Origin: JAAYBY01 sp964654125
GTDB lineage: Bacteria > Bacillota > Clostridia > Saccharofermentanales > UBA5734
Assembly: GCA_964654125.1 (NCBI GenBank)
Contig: CAZZGG010000062.1
Coordinates: forward strand, 1 to 15,275
DNA: 15,275 bases
Direction: 5' to 3'
Below, piece by piece: positions 7,040-13,650 of this stretch (within the stretch, counting starts at the first letter, position 1; every line of letters starts with the position of its first letter). The notes beneath the pieces are model-generated. The model was not told where the DNA came from. It worked only from the letters and a program-made list of their open reading frames with translations, and searched no databases. The translations under genes were made by a program, and so were the position numbers.

Positions 7040-8507
7040 CTTCCCTCTCCTCGCGCCTGGCCAGGCAGGCGGCGGCTGTTTCCGCATCATCAAAATGAAT
7101 GGTCTTATCTTCGAACATCTGGTAGTTTTCATGACCCTTGCCGGCAATGATCACCATATCTTCCGGCCCGGCCTCATCGATGGCCCAGCAGATCGCCTCT
7201 GCCCTGTCAATGATACTATGGAAAAGGCCACCAGTCGGTTCTATGCCGGTGATGATATCAGCAATGATGGCAGCCGGGTCTTCTGTGCGTGGATTGTCAG
7301 ATGTGATCACAGTCAGGTCAGCCAGGCGGCCAGCCACTGCGCCCATTTCAAAACGGCGTGAGCGGGCCCTGTCGCCGCCATTGCCAAAGACCAGGATCAG
7401 GCGGCCTGTGGCATAGGCCCGCAAGGTGTGTAAAAGGCTTTCCAGGCTGGCGGCATTATGGGCATAGTCGACAATAACCTGAAAAGGCAGGCTGGTTGGC
7501 ACCGGCTGGACCCGGCCCGGCACATTAACCTGAGCCAGGCCCTGACGCACAGCCGCTAGATCAGCTCCGCAAAGACCGGCCAGGCTGATCGCAGCCAGAG
7601 CATTTTGCACATTAAAGCCACCGGGCATACCGACAAAGACAGGGCCGCAAAACCAGGGGCTGTCCAGATAAAACTGGGTGCCGCTGCGGCCATTTTGCCT
7701 GGTCCGCCTGATATTACTGGCCCTGACATCGGCATCGGCAGCCAGGCCATAACTGAGGCAGGGGCCTGGCACAGCAGCCCGCACCTCGGCGTATTCTGCA
7801 ATGTCTTTGTTGATCACACTATTTTTTGTCATGGCAAACAGGCTCAGCTTGGCCGCTAGATAATCTGCCATGGAGGCATGCTCATGTGGTCCGATATGAT
7901 CGTGAGACAGATTGGTGAAGGCAGCGGCGAAATACTGGCAGCCGTGCACCCGGGAGAGCATCAGGCCCTGGGATGAGACTTCCATAACACAGCTGTCCTG
8001 TTTTTTCTGGACCATTTCGTCCAAAAGTGCCTGCAGGTCATAGGATTCAGGTGTTGTGCGCGAGGCGAAAGTCACTTGATCGTCGATTATATTGGCAATA
8101 GTGCCGATCAGGCCTGTGCGGCGGCCGGCTGCAGCCAGGATCGCCCTGGTCATATAGGCTGTGGTGGTCTTACCCTTGGTGCCGGTCAGGCCCAAAAGCT
8201 GCAATTGTCCGGACGGGTGGCCGAAAAAGCGGTCTGAAACATGGGCCAGGGCCTGCCTGCTGTCCGGGACCATCAGCCAGGGTATAGTCAGGCCGGCAAC
8301 TGGTTTTTGCAAGATAACAGCCGCTGCTTCCTGTTTTTGGGCCTGCAAGGCGTAGGCATGGCCATCTGAGACATAACCTTCTATGCAGACAAACAAAGAT
8401 CCCCGTCTGGCTTTACGTGAATCGTAGACGATCAGGTCGATCTTTGTTTGCAGGTCGCCAGATTGATCTAATATGTCTAAACCGGCAACCAGTTCTGCCA
8501 GTGTCAT
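7020..8507 (-). CDS. murE: MurE, UDP-MurNAc-dipeptide ligase, predicted meso-diaminopimelate type
   Basis: MurE adds the third stem-peptide residue to UDP-MurNAc-L-Ala-D-Glu. The 495-residue protein has the substrate domain (DSRKARRGSLFVCIEG), P-loop GLTGTKGKTTT near 106-116, RTTPESYDL at 150-158, MEVSSQGL, NLSHDHIGPHEH, and the carbamylated-type Lys at about 220 in AAKLSLF. DNPR at 404-407 and GKGHE at 456-460 are the residues that contact meso-DAP in the Escherichia coli enzyme, so a DAP-type wall is predicted. This is not proof, since lysine-adding exceptions exist. The IGPHEH and DYAHNAASLESLL wording is the style I associate with clostridial MurE. AGGAGG lies 7 nt before the ATG. The gene starts 42 nt after the PBP stop and overlaps murF by 20 nt. 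Confidence 0.97.
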   Translation of the reverse strand: MTLAELVAGLDILDQSGDLQTKIDLIVYDSRKARRGSLFVCIEGYVSDGHAYALQAQKQEAAAVILQKPVAGLTIPWLMVPDSRQALAHVSDRFFGHPSGQLQLLGLTGTKGKTTTAYMTRAILAAAGRRTGLIGTIANIIDDQVTFASRTTPESYDLQALLDEMVQKKQDSCVMEVSSQGLMLSRVHGCQYFAAAFTNLSHDHIGPHEHASMADYLAAKLSLFAMTKNSVINKDIAEYAEVRAAVPGPCLSYGLAADADVRASNIRRTRQNGRSGTQFYLDSPWFCGPVFVGMPGGFNVQNALAAISLAGLCGADLAAVRQGLAQVNVPGRVQPVPTSLPFQVIVDYAHNAASLESLLHTLRAYATGRLILVFGNGGDRARSRRFEMGAVAGRLADLTVITSDNPRTEDPAAIIADIITGIEPTGGLFHSIIDRAEAICWAIDEAGPEDMVIIAGKGHENYQMFEDKTIHFDDAETAAACLARREEREGDRSGH

Positions 8508-8549
8508 GCCTTATCCTCCTTTGCCACATGCCTTACCTAAACTCTTATC

Positions 8550-10877
8550 TTATTCGTTATCTTCTGACCAGGCAAGCTCTTCTTCCACAGGAGTGAAGGT
8601 CAGCCTGACCAGATCACCATGCAGCAGCCGGATCTCTGCCTGCTCGGTCTCATTTTCTGCGGCCAGCTCATCAGGCAGGTCGGGCAGCTGGAAGGGTGCC
8701 GGATCCTGGCTGCTGACCAGGCCCAAAAAGGATGATTCGACCAGGATATTGAGCCCGCTCTCTGCTGCCATGTTCAAGCACTCATTAATAGTCCGGCCTC
8801 TGAAATCAGGCACGCTGACATGCCTGCGCTGGGCATCCTCCCGGCTATAGAGGACAACCAGGCCCTGTTTGTGCAATTTGCTGCCAGGCGCAGGCCACTG
8901 GAAAGAAATGGTCGAGCTGTCAGTCAAGCCGCTTTCGCCAGCCTCCCCGCGTAAGCCGCTGTCCGCCAGGCTGCGCATGGCCCCGGCCAGGGTCTGGCCT
9001 GTCAGATCAGGCACTTCAATCATGTCAGCCAGCGAGGAAATATCTGTTTCGTTGAGGACACGCTCAACACTTAAGTACTCCAGGGTGCGGGAGATAATCT
9101 GGCCGCAGGCCCGGGCTGCCACTTTAGAGGTCAGTTCACGATCTTCCGGTTTGTCCAGGACCAAAAGCACCACCAGTTCAGGACTGTCAGCTGGTGCCAG
9201 AGCAGCAAAAGACAGGGTGTGGTCACCAAAATCATCTGTTGAAGTGCTGGTCTTGCCAGCTATACTGTAGCCTTCCACATAGGCGGGAGAGCCAGTACCG
9301 TACAAAATAACACCTTTCATCAGTTCACGGACCCGGGTCGCTGTCTGTTCAGAAATCACCTGGCGCTGGGTTTCCGGCTGGGTTTTTACAACTGGCATGC
9401 CCGCTTCATCCGTGATTGACTCAACTATATAGGGCTTGACCAGGCGGCCGCCATTGGCAAAAGTGCAAAAGGCTGTGGCCAGCTGCAAGGGTGTCACAGT
9501 AGATGATTCACCATAGGACAAGGTGGCCATATCCAGCTCTGTCGGGCTGCTGTGCAGTATTCCGCTGCTTTCTCCGGGCAGGTCAATACCAGTGAGACCG
9601 GTCAGGCCAAAGGCCTGCATATAGTTATAAAAGCGGCCCACACCGATATTTAAGGCCAGCTGGGCAAAGACCGGGTTGCAAGAGCGCCAAAAGCCCATTT
9701 CCAGACTCTCATCACCATGGCCGCCCTTGCGCACACAGTTGATCGTCCAGTTGTAAAGATTGAAGGGTTGGCAGGTGACCGGCGTTTTTTCATGGACCAG
9801 TCCCTCTTCAAGCGCTATGGCCAAGGTCAGGGCCTTCATGGTTGAACCCGGTTCATAGGCATCTGAGATGGCCTTGTTGCGCCAGACATGGCGGCTGAGG
9901 TATTCGATGGCCTCGCTGCTGCTGTCATCCCAGTTGGCTTCATCCTGGCCGGGCGGGCAGGCAGTCGGGTCACTGCTGGAAAAATAAGGCCAGGAGGCCA
10001 TGGCCAGGACTGCACCAGTGTGGGGCTGCATGACAATCGCCTGACCGCCAGCCTGGACATCATATAACTCAATCGCCCGGGCCAGCTCATCCTGGACAAT
10101 CTTTTCGATATTTATATCCAGGGACAAATTAAGATTATGGCCGTTTTGGGCCCGCAGGTTAGTCGGCACTGAAAAGGGCAGCACTCCCCTGCTGCTGTAA
10201 TTGTCTGTTTCCACATAGGTGTAACCGGGTTGGCCGGTCAAGAGTTCATTGTACTCTAGCTCCAGGCCCAGCTGGCCGATTAACAGGCCTTCATCATAGC
10301 GGCAAAAGCCGATGATCTGGCTGGCCAGGCTGCCATTGGTATTGTAACGGCGGGTTTCAGTGTCAATGCGTACCCCACCGATTGTATTGCTTTGTAAAAA
10401 TTCTTTCAGGCCTTCCGCCTCTTCGCGGGACACATCCTTTTTTAGTAGGATATAGGTTTCATCTTTAAGCTGCAGGGCAGCCTTGATTTCAGCCAAAGGC
10501 AACTCCAGGCTGGCTGCAATACCGGCCGCTATTTCATCCTGGCCCACGTTTTTAGTGATTGAGTAAACATCCTTAGGTGTGATCCCGATTTGGTGTATAT
10601 AAGTTGTGTTAGTTAGTTTTATGTTATTGTGATTATAGATCGAGCCACGGCGCGGGTCTTCCGGAATCCTTTTATAGTGTTGGCCGGTTGCTTTTTCAGC
10701 ATAAACAGCATGACTGCTGATCTGGATCTGGTAGAGCTGCCAGACTAAAAATGCGGCAAAGGCAAAAAGGGCCAGCCCTATGAAAACAATGCCTGGCCGC
10801 CTGTTTATTTTGCGCCTGGACCGTTTTTTCTTTTGGACCAGGCCAGGCCTGGCCGGTGCTCTTTTGCCCTTTACCAT
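8550..10877 (-). CDS. ftsI: Class B penicillin-binding protein (FtsI/PbpB/SpoVD type) with PASTA domains
   Basis: This is the septal peptidoglycan transpeptidase, partner of FtsW. The 775-residue protein has a basic cytoplasmic tail, one transmembrane anchor at about 29-47, a PBP dimerisation domain (about 65-230, with DPRRGSIYNHN and the RRYNTNGSLASQIIGF segment) and a transpeptidase domain (about 275-600). The active-site motifs are STMK at 345-348 and SCN at 399-401. The third motif reads AGKTSTS at 540-546, with Ser544 where KTG normally has glycine. Two PASTA-like repeats follow: about 620-680 and 686-762, the second carrying an acidic insertion near 724-748. GGAG precedes the ATG, which is 1 nt after the ftsL stop. 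Vegetative PbpB and sporulation SpoVD share this architecture, so the exact role is open. Confidence 0.94.
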   Translation of the reverse strand: MVKGKRAPARPGLVQKKKRSRRKINRRPGIVFIGLALFAFAAFLVWQLYQIQISSHAVYAEKATGQHYKRIPEDPRRGSIYNHNNIKLTNTTYIHQIGITPKDVYSITKNVGQDEIAAGIAASLELPLAEIKAALQLKDETYILLKKDVSREEAEGLKEFLQSNTIGGVRIDTETRRYNTNGSLASQIIGFCRYDEGLLIGQLGLELEYNELLTGQPGYTYVETDNYSSRGVLPFSVPTNLRAQNGHNLNLSLDINIEKIVQDELARAIELYDVQAGGQAIVMQPHTGAVLAMASWPYFSSSDPTACPPGQDEANWDDSSSEAIEYLSRHVWRNKAISDAYEPGSTMKALTLAIALEEGLVHEKTPVTCQPFNLYNWTINCVRKGGHGDESLEMGFWRSCNPVFAQLALNIGVGRFYNYMQAFGLTGLTGIDLPGESSGILHSSPTELDMATLSYGESSTVTPLQLATAFCTFANGGRLVKPYIVESITDEAGMPVVKTQPETQRQVISEQTATRVRELMKGVILYGTGSPAYVEGYSIAGKTSTSTDDFGDHTLSFAALAPADSPELVVLLVLDKPEDRELTSKVAARACGQIISRTLEYLSVERVLNETDISSLADMIEVPDLTGQTLAGAMRSLADSGLRGEAGESGLTDSSTISFQWPAPGSKLHKQGLVVLYSREDAQRRHVSVPDFRGRTINECLNMAAESGLNILVESSFLGLVSSQDPAPFQLPDLPDELAAENETEQAEIRLLHGDLVRLTFTPVEEELAWSEDNE

Positions 10878-10878
10878 C

Positions 10879-11418
10879 TCAATCTCCGCTTTTGCTCAGC
10901 CTGATTGTTTTGAAATAACCTTCAATGGTGGCGTATACACCAGCCAGACGGCTGTCTTCGTCAATATTGCTACCCAGGCCGGAATAAACGATCCGGTCCA
11001 GATCAGGCACATAAACTTTGATGATCTGGGAACGGGCCGGATCCTGCAGGCCCAGCCGGCTGCTGGCCTGCTGGCGGATCAGATCGAAATCTGTCTTTTG
11101 GGCAAGAGCTTCCTTGATCTGGCTGCTTTGCTTTTTGTACTGTTGAATCTGCTGCTCCAGGGCAACAGCGGCAAAATTAGCCTCAAGTATCTGGGCCTGG
11201 CGGTAAAGGACCAGACCATAAATGCCGGACACAAAAAGGACCAGCAGGACCAGAGCACTGATCAGGCGGATGCGGCGCAGGGTCATTTCCCGGCGCACCT
11301 GTAAGGCCTGGCGCTGCAGCTGACCGGACCGGTCAGGCAGGGCGGATACCGGGATGCGCCTTGCCCTGGGCACTTGCCTTTTTCTTTTTAGGGCCAGGTT
11401 GCCATCAATTAAAGTCAT
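10879..11418 (-). CDS. ftsL: Cell division protein FtsL
   Basis: FtsL is a small bitopic protein that binds FtsQ/DivIB and DivIC and activates the FtsW-PBP synthase. This 179-residue protein has a long basic cytoplasmic region (about 1-50), one transmembrane segment near 52-71 (LISALVLLVLFVSGIYGLVL) and a predicted coiled coil just after it (about 75-112, rich in Gln, Glu, Ala and Leu). A degenerate FtsL-type tail follows, with DFDLIRQQASSRLGLQDP. Sequence conservation in this family is very low; the call rests on topology and on the position between rsmH and the PBP. GGAGG lies 6 nt before the ATG. It overlaps the rsmH end by 14 nt. At 179 residues it is longer than the roughly 100-120 residues common in the family, because of both the basic head and the C-terminal tail. 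Confidence 0.88.
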   Translation of the reverse strand: MTLIDGNLALKRKRQVPRARRIPVSALPDRSGQLQRQALQVRREMTLRRIRLISALVLLVLFVSGIYGLVLYRQAQILEANFAAVALEQQIQQYKKQSSQIKEALAQKTDFDLIRQQASSRLGLQDPARSQIIKVYVPDLDRIVYSGLGSNIDEDSRLAGVYATIEGYFKTIRLSKSGD

Positions 11419-12400
11419 GGTCCACCTCCGTCTGGTTCAGTTCATTTTCTCCTCTGATGAAGCAGCGCAGGCGGGCACTGCGACTGCGCTGGTTGCTGGC
11501 TATTTCTGCTGCACTGGCTGTGACTGATTTTTTGGGCCAGGCCCGGCCGGCCGGGAGCAGGCCGCAGTTGCACACTGGCAAGTCACGCGGGCAGATACAG
11601 GGGCTTTCTAAACGGCGGAAGGCCTGCTTAACCAACCTGTCTTCTAAAGAATGGAAGGTAATCAGGCAAAGCCGGCCTTCTGCTATCAAGCGGGCGGGTG
11701 CTGTTTGCAAGAGTTTTTCCAAGGCGCCCAGCTCATCATTGACGGCGATGCGCAGGGCCTGGAAGCTGCGTCGGGCCGGATGCTGCGGCTCGCGCCTGGC
11801 TGCGGCCGGCATAGCCGCCCGGATAGTGTCAGCCAGTTCCAAGGTGCCGGTGAAAGGCTCCAGGTCACGCCTGGCCTCAATGGCCCTGCTGATGCGGACG
11901 GCATAGCGCTCTTCACCGTAATTACGCAGGATGCGGGCAATCGCTTTAGCTGACCAGCTATTGACAATTTCTGCTGCTGTCAGCTGCTGTCCCTGGTCCA
12001 TTCTCATGTCTAAAGGTCCATCCTGCTGGTAGCCGAAGCCGCGCTCCGGGCTGTCCAGCTGCCAGGATGAAACCCCCAGATCAGCTATGATGCCAGCCAC
12101 CTTATCCAAAGACAGCTGGTCCAGGATCTGGTCCAGGTCAGCGAAGTTGCCTTGAACCAGCTGGTAAGAAGCAGTAAAATTCTGGCTGGCCAGATATTTG
12201 CCGGCTGCAGCCAGGGCATCCTTGTCCTGATCGATTCCGATCAGGCGGCCCTGGTCACCCAGCTTGCTTAAAATAGCAGCGGCATGACCGCCACCACCTA
12301 AAGTGCAATCAACATATAGACCATCCGGCCTGATGGCCAGCAGGTCGCAAAGCTCTTCTTGCAGAACAGCAGTATGTAAATAATCAGAGCCCTTTGACAT
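11405..12400 (-). CDS. rsmH: RsmH, 16S rRNA C1402 N4-methyltransferase (MraW)
   Basis: RsmH methylates N4 of C1402 in 16S rRNA at the ribosomal P site, using S-adenosylmethionine. The 331-residue protein has the SAM-binding motif DCTLGGGGHAAA at about 31-42, LIGIDQDKDAL, GVSSWQLD, GPLDMRMDQ, the REPQHPARRSFQALRIAVN region with NDELG, ITFHSLEDRLVKQAF and the cysteine cluster CICPRDLPVCNCG near the C terminus. Its ATG overlaps the mraZ 3' end by 17 nt, and no strong ribosome binding site is visible, so translational coupling to mraZ is likely. The 3' end overlaps ftsL by 14 nt. Second position in the dcw cluster is the usual one for this gene. Confidence 0.97.
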   Translation of the reverse strand: MSKGSDYLHTAVLQEELCDLLAIRPDGLYVDCTLGGGGHAAAILSKLGDQGRLIGIDQDKDALAAAGKYLASQNFTASYQLVQGNFADLDQILDQLSLDKVAGIIADLGVSSWQLDSPERGFGYQQDGPLDMRMDQGQQLTAAEIVNSWSAKAIARILRNYGEERYAVRISRAIEARRDLEPFTGTLELADTIRAAMPAAARREPQHPARRSFQALRIAVNDELGALEKLLQTAPARLIAEGRLCLITFHSLEDRLVKQAFRRLESPCICPRDLPVCNCGLLPAGRAWPKKSVTASAAEIASNQRSRSARLRCFIRGENELNQTEVDHDFN

Positions 12401-12818
12401 CGAAGCGGGTCAGGTCCAGGTCAGACAAGGACCCTTCTTCCTCCTTTTGTTTTTCATAGAAAGATTTGGCACATATTTCCAATTTATCGATCATATCGAT
12501 AAAACAGATTTCAGCACCGCGCTCAACCCTGATATGGGACCAGAGCTCATCACTGATAGAAATACGGCCCTGGCCGTCCAGTTCACAGACCATGGCTTCG
12601 CCGATGATCAAGCGCTTAAAACGGCGTACAGCCGGATCAGTGCCAGAAAGCTGGCTGATCTGCTGCCTGATTTCATGGAATTGTTCCGGGGTGTAGGCGG
12701 AAAGGTAACCGTCGTCCAGACTTAAGGTGACAACAAGCGCACTACCGATGCTACCCCGCAAGCGGGCAGGAACAAAGACACGGCCTTTGGCATCAATTGT
12801 GTGCGTATATCTGGCCAA
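12384..12818 (-). CDS. mraZ: Transcriptional regulator MraZ
   Basis: MraZ is an AbrB/SpoVT-like DNA-binding protein, first gene of most dcw clusters and, where studied, a regulator of its own operon. The 144-residue protein has two MraZ repeats: TIDAKGRVFVPARLRG near the N terminus and ELDGQGRISISDELW in the second half, each with the conserved DxxGR core. I start it at TTG 12818-12816, because AAGGAGG lies 7 nt upstream and homology begins at ARYTHTIDAKG. The frame is open to 12899 without homology and runs into the operator region. The C-terminal tail is acidic and overlaps the rsmH start. Promoter and operator-like repeats sit directly upstream. Confidence 0.96.
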   Translation of the reverse strand: MARYTHTIDAKGRVFVPARLRGSIGSALVVTLSLDDGYLSAYTPEQFHEIRQQISQLSGTDPAVRRFKRLIIGEAMVCELDGQGRISISDELWSHIRVERGAEICFIDMIDKLEICAKSFYEKQKEEEGSLSDLDLTRFDVKGL

Positions 12819-12847
12819 TTTCTTTCCTCCTTGCCGAAAATCTAGCA

Positions 12848-12865
12848 GATTAAACCACTTTAATC
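12848..12865. promoter_or_regulatory. Perfect inverted repeat in the mraZ leader, possible operator
   Basis: GATTAAA and TTTAATC form a perfect 7-bp inverted repeat around CCAC (GTGG on the minus strand). It lies about 30 nt upstream of the mraZ TTG start, between the putative MraZ boxes and the ribosome binding site. The minus strand reads AAAGTGG through the centre, which resembles the AAAGTG-type MraZ box described in Mollicutes. It could be an operator half or a small mRNA hairpin; neither is shown. Confidence 0.4.
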
Positions 12866-12882
12866 CCGTTTTAGCAATGCAA

Positions 12883-12900
12883 GCACCACGCTGCACCACT
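12883..12900 (-). promoter_or_regulatory. Direct repeat resembling MraZ boxes
   Basis: On the minus strand GTGGTGC occurs twice (12899-12893 and 12889-12883), exactly 10 bp apart, so both copies face the same side of the helix. Known MraZ operators are short TGGG-like or AAAGTG-like direct repeats spaced about one helical turn, placed near the mraZ promoter. Here they lie just downstream of the predicted -10 box, a position fit for autorepression. Binding is inferred. Confidence 0.5.
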
Positions 12901-12908
12901 TATTTGTC

Positions 12909-12937
12909 ATTTTACACGCTAAAGCTAGTAAATGCAA
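12909..12937 (-). promoter_or_regulatory. Candidate sigma-A promoter of the dcw operon
   Basis: On the minus strand TTGCAT (12937-12932) and TAAAAT (12914-12909) are separated by 17 nt. Transcription would start near 12902, about 85 nt before the mraZ start codon, with the GTGGTGC repeats inside the initial transcribed region. It is the best promoter upstream of mraZ and presumably drives the whole minus-strand cluster. Confidence 0.6.
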
Positions 12938-12987
12938 TCGACAAGTTCGGGATTGAGAGTGCTTAAAACTGGCCAGATAGCTAAATA

Positions 12988-13020
12988 TTAAGCAGGAGCA
13001 AAAATATCTGCTCTTCTTAA
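12988..13020. repeat. Imperfect hairpin upstream of the dcw promoter
   Basis: The left arm TTAAGCAGGAGCA (12988-13000) and right arm TGCTCTTCTTAA (13009-13020) pair over about 12 positions with one bulged C and one G-U pair, around an 8-base loop. No T-run follows on either strand, so it is not a standard intrinsic terminator. It lies about 50 nt upstream of the -35 box of the dcw promoter. Confidence 0.45.
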
Positions 13021-13022
13021 CC

Positions 13023-13036
13023 GGCTAGGCCTAGCC
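13023..13036. repeat. 14-bp perfect palindrome
   Basis: GGCTAGGCCTAGCC is a perfect two-fold palindrome directly beside the A-tract of the terminator-like hairpin. With no loop, it suits a dimeric DNA-binding protein site better than an RNA hairpin. No binder is known from the sequence. Confidence 0.5.
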
Positions 13037-13070
13037 AAAAAAGCCAGCTGACTCAAGCTGGAACTTTTTT
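13037..13070 (-). terminator. Rho-independent terminator, probably bidirectional
   Basis: CCAGCT (13044-13049) and AGCTGG (13056-13061) form a 6-bp stem with a GACTCA loop. On the minus strand it is followed after GC by six T (13042-13037); on the plus strand six T occur at 13065-13070. It would stop minus-strand transcripts coming from the oxidoreductase/IS side before they enter the dcw promoter, and would also work on the plus strand. Confidence 0.55.
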
Positions 13071-13083
13071 GCGGAGTGATTTC

Positions 13084-13194
13084 ATGATAAAACTGGCTGA
13101 ATCTGGCAAAAAACGTAAAGTAGAAGACATAATTAATGAACTGGAAGTTGCTGAACGCCTGGAAAATACACGCATTATTGTTAGCTTATTTTAG
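13084..13194 (+). CDS. Doubtful 36-residue ORF with a good ribosome binding site
   Basis: The frame starts at ATG with GGAG 8 nt upstream and encodes 36 residues, mostly charged: MIKLAESGKKRKVEDI at the start, then a helical-looking INELEVAERLENT stretch. I do not recognise a family. It begins just after a terminator-like hairpin, and no promoter is evident. In the next frame, with no start codon, open sequence continues (LILEYQQLLSSDAADAK from about 13185), so it may be the 5' end of a frameshifted, decayed gene. Confidence that it is expressed is low. Confidence 0.2.
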   Translation: MIKLAESGKKRKVEDIINELEVAERLENTRIIVSLF

Positions 13195-13297
13195 AATATC
13201 AACAATTACTGAGCTCAGATGCAGCTGACGCAAAAACAGTGCTGCAGGAGACTGAGGTCAGCAGATGCCATAAAACAAGCAGAAAAATGACAATGCG

Positions 13298-13450
13298 ATG
13301 CAGGCATGGCTCATATCTTTTTATTGGCAACCTGTGTTTTGGGCACAAAGCTATTTGCTTATTTTTGTTGGCGGAGCTTCGCTAGCAGTTATAAAAAGTA
13401 AATTGAAACCCAAGAACGCACGCATTCCCCTGCTATACCTTACGGCTTAG
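13298..13450 (+). CDS. Doubtful 50-residue ORF with one membrane-like segment
   Basis: ATG to TAG encodes 50 residues: an aromatic N terminus (MQAWLISFYWQPVFW), a hydrophobic stretch (SYLLIFVGGASLAVI) and a basic tail (KSKLKPKNAR). That layout could be a small single-pass membrane protein. Its 3' end lies inside the 19-bp perfect inverted repeat, the TAG being in the right arm. No ribosome binding site is visible and no family is recognised. It may be chance coding in intergenic DNA. Confidence 0.2.
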   Translation: MQAWLISFYWQPVFWAQSYLLIFVGGASLAVIKSKLKPKNARIPLLYLTA

Positions 13451-13466
13451 CAGGGGAATGCGTGCG
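13417..13466. repeat. Perfect 19-bp inverted repeat with 12-base loop
   Basis: The arms CGCACGCATTCCCCTGCTA (13417-13435) and its exact reverse complement (13448-13466) are separated by 12 bases. This is by far the strongest hairpin in the window. Neither strand has a T-run after it, so a classical terminator is not supported. It could be a REP-like palindrome, a miniature mobile element or a long-stem RNA structure. Confidence 0.75.
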
Positions 13467-13522
13467 GTTGAAGTGTTCAATCTGGCTAGCTTGTAGCGCA
13501 AGAGCCCTCAAAGAGCTTTACC

Positions 13523-13543
13523 AAAAAATGCAAACAGCATTTT
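13523..13543 (-). terminator. Weak terminator-like hairpin downstream of the oxidoreductase remnant
   Basis: AAAATGC and GCATTTT form a 7-bp stem around a 5-base loop, and on the minus strand the stem runs into six T in total. It lies about 108 nt after the stop of the oxidoreductase remnant, so it could terminate that transcript. Four of the T residues belong to the stem, which weakens the case. Confidence 0.3.
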
Positions 13544-13650
13544 GCAGCACTGCTGCTTTACTGCTGGCTGCAAGATTCGACAAGAGATAAGGGCTGCTGG
13601 AAGGAATACACTGATGCAGTTTCGCCCAGCTTCTAGTGCTTTTTTCCCTC

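Larger units (their letters stand above)
12938..13650. other. Intergenic region without a convincing gene, rich in hairpins
   Basis: This roughly 710-base stretch separates the dcw promoter from the oxidoreductase remnant. It holds a bulged hairpin (12988-13020), a perfect palindrome (13023-13036), a terminator-like hairpin (13037-13070), two doubtful small plus-strand ORFs, a 19-bp perfect inverted repeat (13417-13466) and a smaller terminator-like hairpin near 13523-13543. It looks more AT-rich than the dcw genes. Short frames that break off around 13190-13290 may be the residue of a decayed gene. I recognise no tRNA, CRISPR or transposase here. Confidence 0.7.

Noticed and set aside
7040..7147. 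N-terminal extension of murF by 36 codons
   Set aside because: It lies inside murE in another frame; the GTG at 7039 has a well-placed ribosome binding site and homology begins there.
12819..12899. N-terminal extension of mraZ by 27 codons
   Set aside because: It would translate the operator region; AAGGAGG 7 nt before the TTG at 12818 and MraZ homology support the shorter form.
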